Shown: positions 59,376-64,000 of the stretch, one piece after another | Layout: every line of letters starts with the position of its first letter | Position numbering within the stretch: the stretch's first letter is position 1 | Assembly (NCBI GenBank): GCA_964023275.1 | Contig: OZ029923.1 | Span: 4,786,229-4,850,228 of the forward strand | Direction: 5' to 3' | DNA length: 64,000 bases | DNA from: Norana najaformis | Lineage: Eukaryota; Annelida; Clitellata; Crassiclitellata; Hormogastridae | Notes under the pieces: generated by a model | Database searches by the model: none | The model's input: the letters and a program-made list of their open reading frames with translations, nothing else | Told to the model about the DNA's origin: nothing | Program-made: the position numbers and the translations under genes

Positions 59376-62300
59376 GATGCTAAGGACGGCGCCACTCCTC
59401 GCCACTACGTCACCTCCAGCAGCCACAGCAACAGTCAGGATGACTGGAACCTCTGCTTCGACTCAGTCGAACGGAATCGCAAGAGACAGACGGCTGCAAA
59501 ACGAGCTACAAGCTTCAGGTACAGTCTTAACTCTCTCTCCTCTCCAACCCCAAACACCATCCCCCATAGCTGCCACGCTCTCTCCATCTGACTTATGGAT
59601 CTTGACCTGGAACCGAACCATTTTTGCCTATCGATTTTGTTTTGACTGAGCGCCTGTGAATAGGCTGGTCCCCGCGACGTGGCTTTCGTTGGGCGCTGTA
59701 GAAATTTCGGAATCTAACCATAATACAATACAATGCAATAAAATAGGGTGTAATGCAATGCAACACAATACAATACAACAAAATAAAGTAGGCTTACAAT
59801 GCAATTCCGCATTTTTAGTGCGGCACTCAGTGACAACAACGCATTACTAAGCCATTCGGTTGATTAGCCAATACCAGAACAAAACATGGATATATGAATT
59901 GCCAATGAATTTATCGGGTGAGATCCTTCACCACCGCTGTCCGTTTGAATAGGCTCCATTTAAAGTAGGCCTTCCTGTGTACGGACCGTGCTAGCCCGAG
60001 AATAAAGCTTGTGTTCCAGCGTTTGATCGTACCATACGATTTGGCTACCGTATCTTACCTCAGCTGCATGCATTGTTTTCCCCCCATATCGTGTCCTTCT
60101 TTACCTAGGATCTCACCTGATAAATTCATTGAAAAATGTCAAGGGTCGAGGCTGTGCGGTCGCTATAGAAAACCGTGTACATTTGCATTTACAAATTACA
60201 TTTATCTTACGGTAGGCACAAATCAAGATTTTACCTAACGTGTGGGCTATTTGCGTTATTTTACTCATCCGAAAGGAGTAATATGGTTTATTTTAAGCTA
60301 CACTCAAGACATATGATGAGTTTGATGTGGGCCTAAGTATAAATAATAAGAATTATATAAGGTCTACAATAAATAAATATGTCATTTGGACTGTTAAGCT
60401 TGGTGTGAAGATACGTACACATTCACAAGATGGCGTAACGAGAACCGAAATTTTGAATGATAGAAAAGAATTGCTTCGTGTTGTAAACTACGTTGAAGAC
60501 TACTCATCAATTCTACTGACCTTATACAGTTGGAAAGTTTAAGAAAAGTCCGCGCCGTAGCGTAATTTCTTATGAATTTTATGATTCAGTCACAATAAAA
60601 TACAATACAGTGGTCACTCTTTCGTTAATACCTTGCCTGGAATTCATAAGTCAGCTATTGAAGTGTCTTTGTGTGACCTGATTTGTATCCAATAGGGAGT
60701 ATGATAAATATAGGTCTATATGACATCATGTCTACTTTTCGAACAAAACATTCAGGTGCCATGTCGCTGCTTTATAGCGGGCTACGAACGGTGTGTGCAC
60801 CTTTGAAAACAACAGATTTTTTATTTAAACGACTCATTTTCTGCTAATAAAGGATTTTAATTTTACATCAGTGGCTCGTATGTAGGGGTAAATGTCATAG
60901 AAATTCTGTCTGTTTGGTAAAAAGTATAGGGATTGAATTCGCCTTCAGCAAAGATTTGTTTGGGTTCGCTTATTCGTTTAAATACGCTTCAATGCTTCTT
61001 TTTTTTATCAACAGTTGACTATTCTGTAAATATTGAAAGATTTTATTCGTTTACGGTTTTGTGCGATATTTAGTTGTCGTATTTATAAATAGGAACAAAA
61101 ATAAGTATAGGAGAATTATTATGAAGAATAGATGGCTTATATGGTATAAAATATTAAGAAAAGGACGAGGTTTAAATGAAGGATCTAGAAAAAGAAAAGC
61201 GGTCCCTGAAGTGGTAACAACTTCATTTTTCTTCCTCGGCATATGAGGGCAGGTGGCCAGTCCTCGCCCTCGCCGCCTGATCATCCCACCCCCAGGGTAC
61301 TACTATTGTACTCGGTAAAGGCTGGGTTGGCTAGGGGTACAAATGTTAACGCAATCTCGAAACACATTTCTGCCTTGGCGGGGATTGAACCCTGACCTCT
61401 TGATTGACAGACCAGCACGCCCGCCATTAGGCTATCGTGTAAAATTCAGCTGAAAGTTCAGAACTTTGAAATTAGCATGCCTGATCCTGGTGAATGAACA
61501 CATTCGTATTTTATGTAATTGATGCGGTATAAGAAGAAATGAAGATTGCTGTCATAGATATTTTGTCAGTTTCGAATACTGAAAGATTTTTGCGACTGCT
61601 GTAATCTAGAAATTTGTCTTCTTTTTCTGTTATATCTCCAGTTTGTCGCATGAACTTGGGGAGAATTTTGGTCATAGATCGTTGTCACACGGATTGAGAC
61701 AGGGTTCCAGAAAATCTGGCCAAGGTTCCAGAACATCAGGTCATTTGTATGTCAAAGCAATGGATTACTCTCGTGATTTGCCACACTCATACCTGCGACA
61801 GACGTACGTAAATTCAGCTGATCAGGCAAGGATGCCGTCTACGAGAAATGAACGTTCACCAGGTCAGCAAGAGTCACCGTCGTGGCAGGAAGTGACGCAA
61901 CAAAGTCACGCCTACTGGGAGAATAATAAGGCAGGGGATAATAATCACTTCCCGATTAAGTTGTCCTATTCGGATTTAAGCCAGGACAGCGCTTATCACT
62001 CCAGGCACAACAGTTCAGTCGACATGGGGGGTGATCCCGGCTCAGCTGGGCTCTATGCGTCTCCAGGCTCAAAGGTTCAACTCCATGGCAAGTTTCCATC
62101 TTGGCCAGATGCTAGTACGGCGCAGACATCTCCCGTATCGACTGCTTTTGTGACGCACACGGACGAAGTTGTAAGTCCATGCACTGCGAGGAGAATATTT
62201 GAAGAGGCTGCTGCGAGAAATGCAGTTCCCCAGAGGCGCAGCAACCGTCCGCCTCACAAAAATTACCCCAACTTGCGGCAAGAATTTGGAAGTCTATACA

Positions 62301-63964
62301 ACATTGATGTTAGTCCGAAATGTGATGCTGTTCCTGTCCAGCCGTACCGGACCAAGTCGTTTAACAGTGGTCGGGCGCAGTCGGCCAATTTATCGTCCAT
62401 GACACCATCTTCAAGCGCCTCAATGCAGTACAAGGACGCAAAAAGCATGTCTCTGCAACCAGGGGGTGCCAGTTTTAGACCTTTCTACAACACTTCGACT
62501 CAGACCGACTCTTCCCAAATGGAGACGGAGGGTGGTGGTGGTTTGTCGCAGTTCAGTCAAGAGTGGCCAGATGTTGAAGGTGGGAACGATCAAAGATCAG
62601 TTAAGTTTCTGTCAAAGGGTGAGGGTGGAAGAGCCGGGGGATGGACGAGCAACTGCTCCTCAGCAAATCCCCGTGCAAAAGATTGTGTCTTTGCTGGCGA
62701 TGATCGGTTCTTGACTGCAGTGCAAGAAGCCAGTCCATCTGAGATGGGCAGTGGTTTTAACAATCGATCGAAGAAGAATGTTGGATCCGCTAGGCAGCCT
62801 GATGGCGAAGCTGTGGATCAAACAAGAGGTTATCCGCTAAACCAGTCATCCATGCTTCGACAACTTTCCAAGGAGATGTATGGGCAGACGGGGAAGAGAG
62901 GCATTGGGTTGACCACCCGGATGAGCATTAGTGGGGACAGACAACAGCGTTTGGGTTCCATCGATGAAAACACACAGAGCAACGAAAGCTCGGGTTATGA
63001 AAGCCGGCAGGCACTAGGCGCTCGCAGAAAATCGTCCTCGGAAGTTGATCACCGTTCAAAAGGATCATTGTATGGAATGGACAGAGGTGATGTGACGTGG
63101 AATGACAGCTCTCTGTCACCAGGGAGTTTGGGTGTTGGTGTGAAAAAGTTTTCAGACGAGAATGAAACTTCGGCATATGTTGTTGAGGATGACCTTGGTG
63201 ATGGGTCCAACTTTGTGCGAGGTCGAAAGTGTCAGATGTCTCTGCGGAAAGCTTTTGGAATTTTCGACGAGTTTGAAATTATGGAAAGCAGTCCGAGAAA
63301 CGAGCCTCGCCAGGTTTTGAAATCGATCAGAAATGCTGGTGACTCGGAGCTTCATGGAGACTTTGGATCAAAGAGTTCTCTAGCATCATCTGATGTTGTA
63401 AGAAATCGCAAGAACCCACATTCGGATGATCATAAGTGGCAACGATCTTCAGAAGAACCAGTTTTGCATCGATCCTCAGGTAATCACCTTTTGCAACAGT
63501 CTTCAGGTGATCATGTTTTGCATCGATCTTCAGGTGACCACGTTTTGTATCGATCTTCGGATAATCTTCATTCGCAGCAAAAGTACTTGGAAGATGTTTC
63601 ATTCGGATCGAGCACAGATGATCATTTGTCTTTCGATCATGATACACGGAAGCCATCATCTGATGGATCATTTGAAATGGGTTGGCAGGGGAGTACGGTT
63701 GAGTTGGGTGCTTCAAGAGGCCAAACATTTCCTGCCAATTCCTCTTCTGGATCGGATATATCGAGAGCCATAGCCAGGAGGAAGTCAGAATCCCTGCCGC
63801 GTCAGCAGACTCCTCTGCAGCTGTCGGAGACTGCTGGAAGACGATACTCGAGCCATGGTTCTGGCACCGGTGTCCTATACACTGGTACCGGCGTCTTGTC
63901 GGTCAACCTCTTTCCGCATTCTCAAGATCTGCAGCAGCTGAATGAGGTTGGTGCATTTAACTGA
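59376..63964 (+). CDS. Unrecognised large Ser-rich protein, last two exons
   Basis: Exon 59376-59518 (phase 0 start, phase 2 end, CAG|GTACAG) joins exon 61642-63964 (acceptor TATATCTCCAG) in frame, giving 821 residues to TGA. The first exon reads YVTSSSHSNSQDDWNLCFDS. The second is polar, rich in Ser, Gly, Gln, Arg and Asp, and mostly predicted disordered by composition. It has islands that look conserved: CTARRIFEEAAARNAVPQRR, ESSGYESRQALGARRKSSSE and MSLRKAFGIFDEFEIMESS. A 9-residue repeat (HRSSGDHVL) occurs about four times at 63455-63570. No enzyme motif, membrane segment or zinc finger is seen. A cytoskeletal scaffold or junction adaptor would fit the composition, but that is a guess. 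The 5' exons are not identified. Confidence 0.72.
59525..59715 (-). repeat. SINE-like family A copy just after an exon donor
   Basis: It starts about 6 bases after the donor at 59519 (CTCTCTCCTCTCCAACCCC, GATCTTGACCTGGAACCGAA, GTTGGGCGCTGTAGAAATTT) and is followed by an AATACAATGCAATA-type tail. The insertion leaves GTACAG intact. Confidence 0.8.
59895..60195. repeat. Two family B pieces, inverted
   Basis: Plus at 59895-60003 (AATGAATTTATCGGGTGAGA, GTACGGACCGTGCTAGCCCG). Minus at 60108-60195 (GATCTCACCTGATAAATTC, GTCGCTATAGAAAACCGTGT). Confidence 0.8.
60196..61239. other. Intronic spacer, nothing identified
   Basis: AT-rich. Short frames at 60327-60542 and 61061-61246 have no recognisable family or splice support. 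Confidence 0.4.
61240..61445 (-). repeat. tRNA-derived SINE
   Basis: The minus-strand head has ACGATAGCCTAATGGCGGGC (A-box like) and AGGGTTCAATCCCCGCC (B box). The anticodon region is distorted and a non-tRNA body follows to about 61240, so it is a SINE, not a tRNA gene. Confidence 0.6.
61642..63964 (+). CDS. Terminal 2.3-kb exon of the unrecognised Ser-rich protein
   Basis: Single open frame of 773 codons after the phase-completing T at 61642. The codon use is even and free of tandem repeats apart from the 27-nt repeat at 63455-63570, unlike the repeat-driven frames elsewhere in the window. It ends LFPHSQDLQQLNEVGAFN. A donor inside the last codons cannot be fully excluded, but none is good. 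Confidence 0.85.
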
Positions 63965-64000
63965 TCTAAAATCTCGCAGATGCAGCATTTATGGGCACTT

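Noticed and set aside
61370..61445. Possible functional tRNA on the minus strand
   Set aside because: B box is good, but the anticodon arm is distorted and SINE body follows.

Overview
The window is animal nuclear DNA. Its genes are cut by GT-AG introns of every phase. It holds an intron-less cytosolic-type tRNA-Ala, several tRNA-derived SINE families, decayed LINE 3' ends and a very heavy load of microsatellites and minisatellites. The gene set (a delta-type protocadherin, a ZDHHC acyltransferase, SUPT20H, MRPL30) is bilaterian. The sequence divergence and the repeat content suggest a marine invertebrate, perhaps a lophotrochozoan such as a mollusc; the lineage cannot be fixed from this sequence alone. 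No prokaryotic signal is present.

Layout. (1) 1-9.9 kb, plus strand: the 3' part of a protocadherin gene (last cadherin repeat, transmembrane helix, cytoplasmic tail over four exons). Its 7.5 kb intron is almost entirely tandem repeats. (2) 10-16.4 kb: repeats and a LINE 3' end. (3) 16.9-22.8 kb, minus strand: a nearly complete DHHC palmitoyltransferase (nine exons, one of 27 nt). (4) 23-26.7 kb: intergenic, with tRNA-Ala(AGC) and SINEs. (5) 27.0-40.9 kb, minus strand: a complete 20-coding-exon SUPT20H gene (SAGA subunit, 869 codons), frame-consistent across every junction. (6) 42.3-50.0 kb: two arrays of the same 187-bp satellite in opposite orientation, flanking 2.8 kb that contains a broken Maverick/Polinton-type polymerase-associated ORF and a broken LINE reverse transcriptase. 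(7) 51.1-52.6 kb, minus strand: the two 3' exons of mitochondrial ribosomal protein L30. (8) 53-59 kb: SINEs, (CA)n, (TA)n and a palindrome embedded in (TA)n. (9) 59.4-64.0 kb, plus strand: the last two exons of a large polar, Ser-rich protein that I do not recognise.

The genes are unrelated housekeeping and adhesion genes, not an operon or cluster. The exons were rebuilt by hand from splice signals and reading phase, and homology was judged from memory of the families; no search was run. The observations that most deserve a second look are the inverted satellite pair with its degenerate core, two tandem arrays that present splice-site-like motifs on the sense strand of introns, the palindromic element inside (TA)n, and the atypical residues in the DHHC protein.
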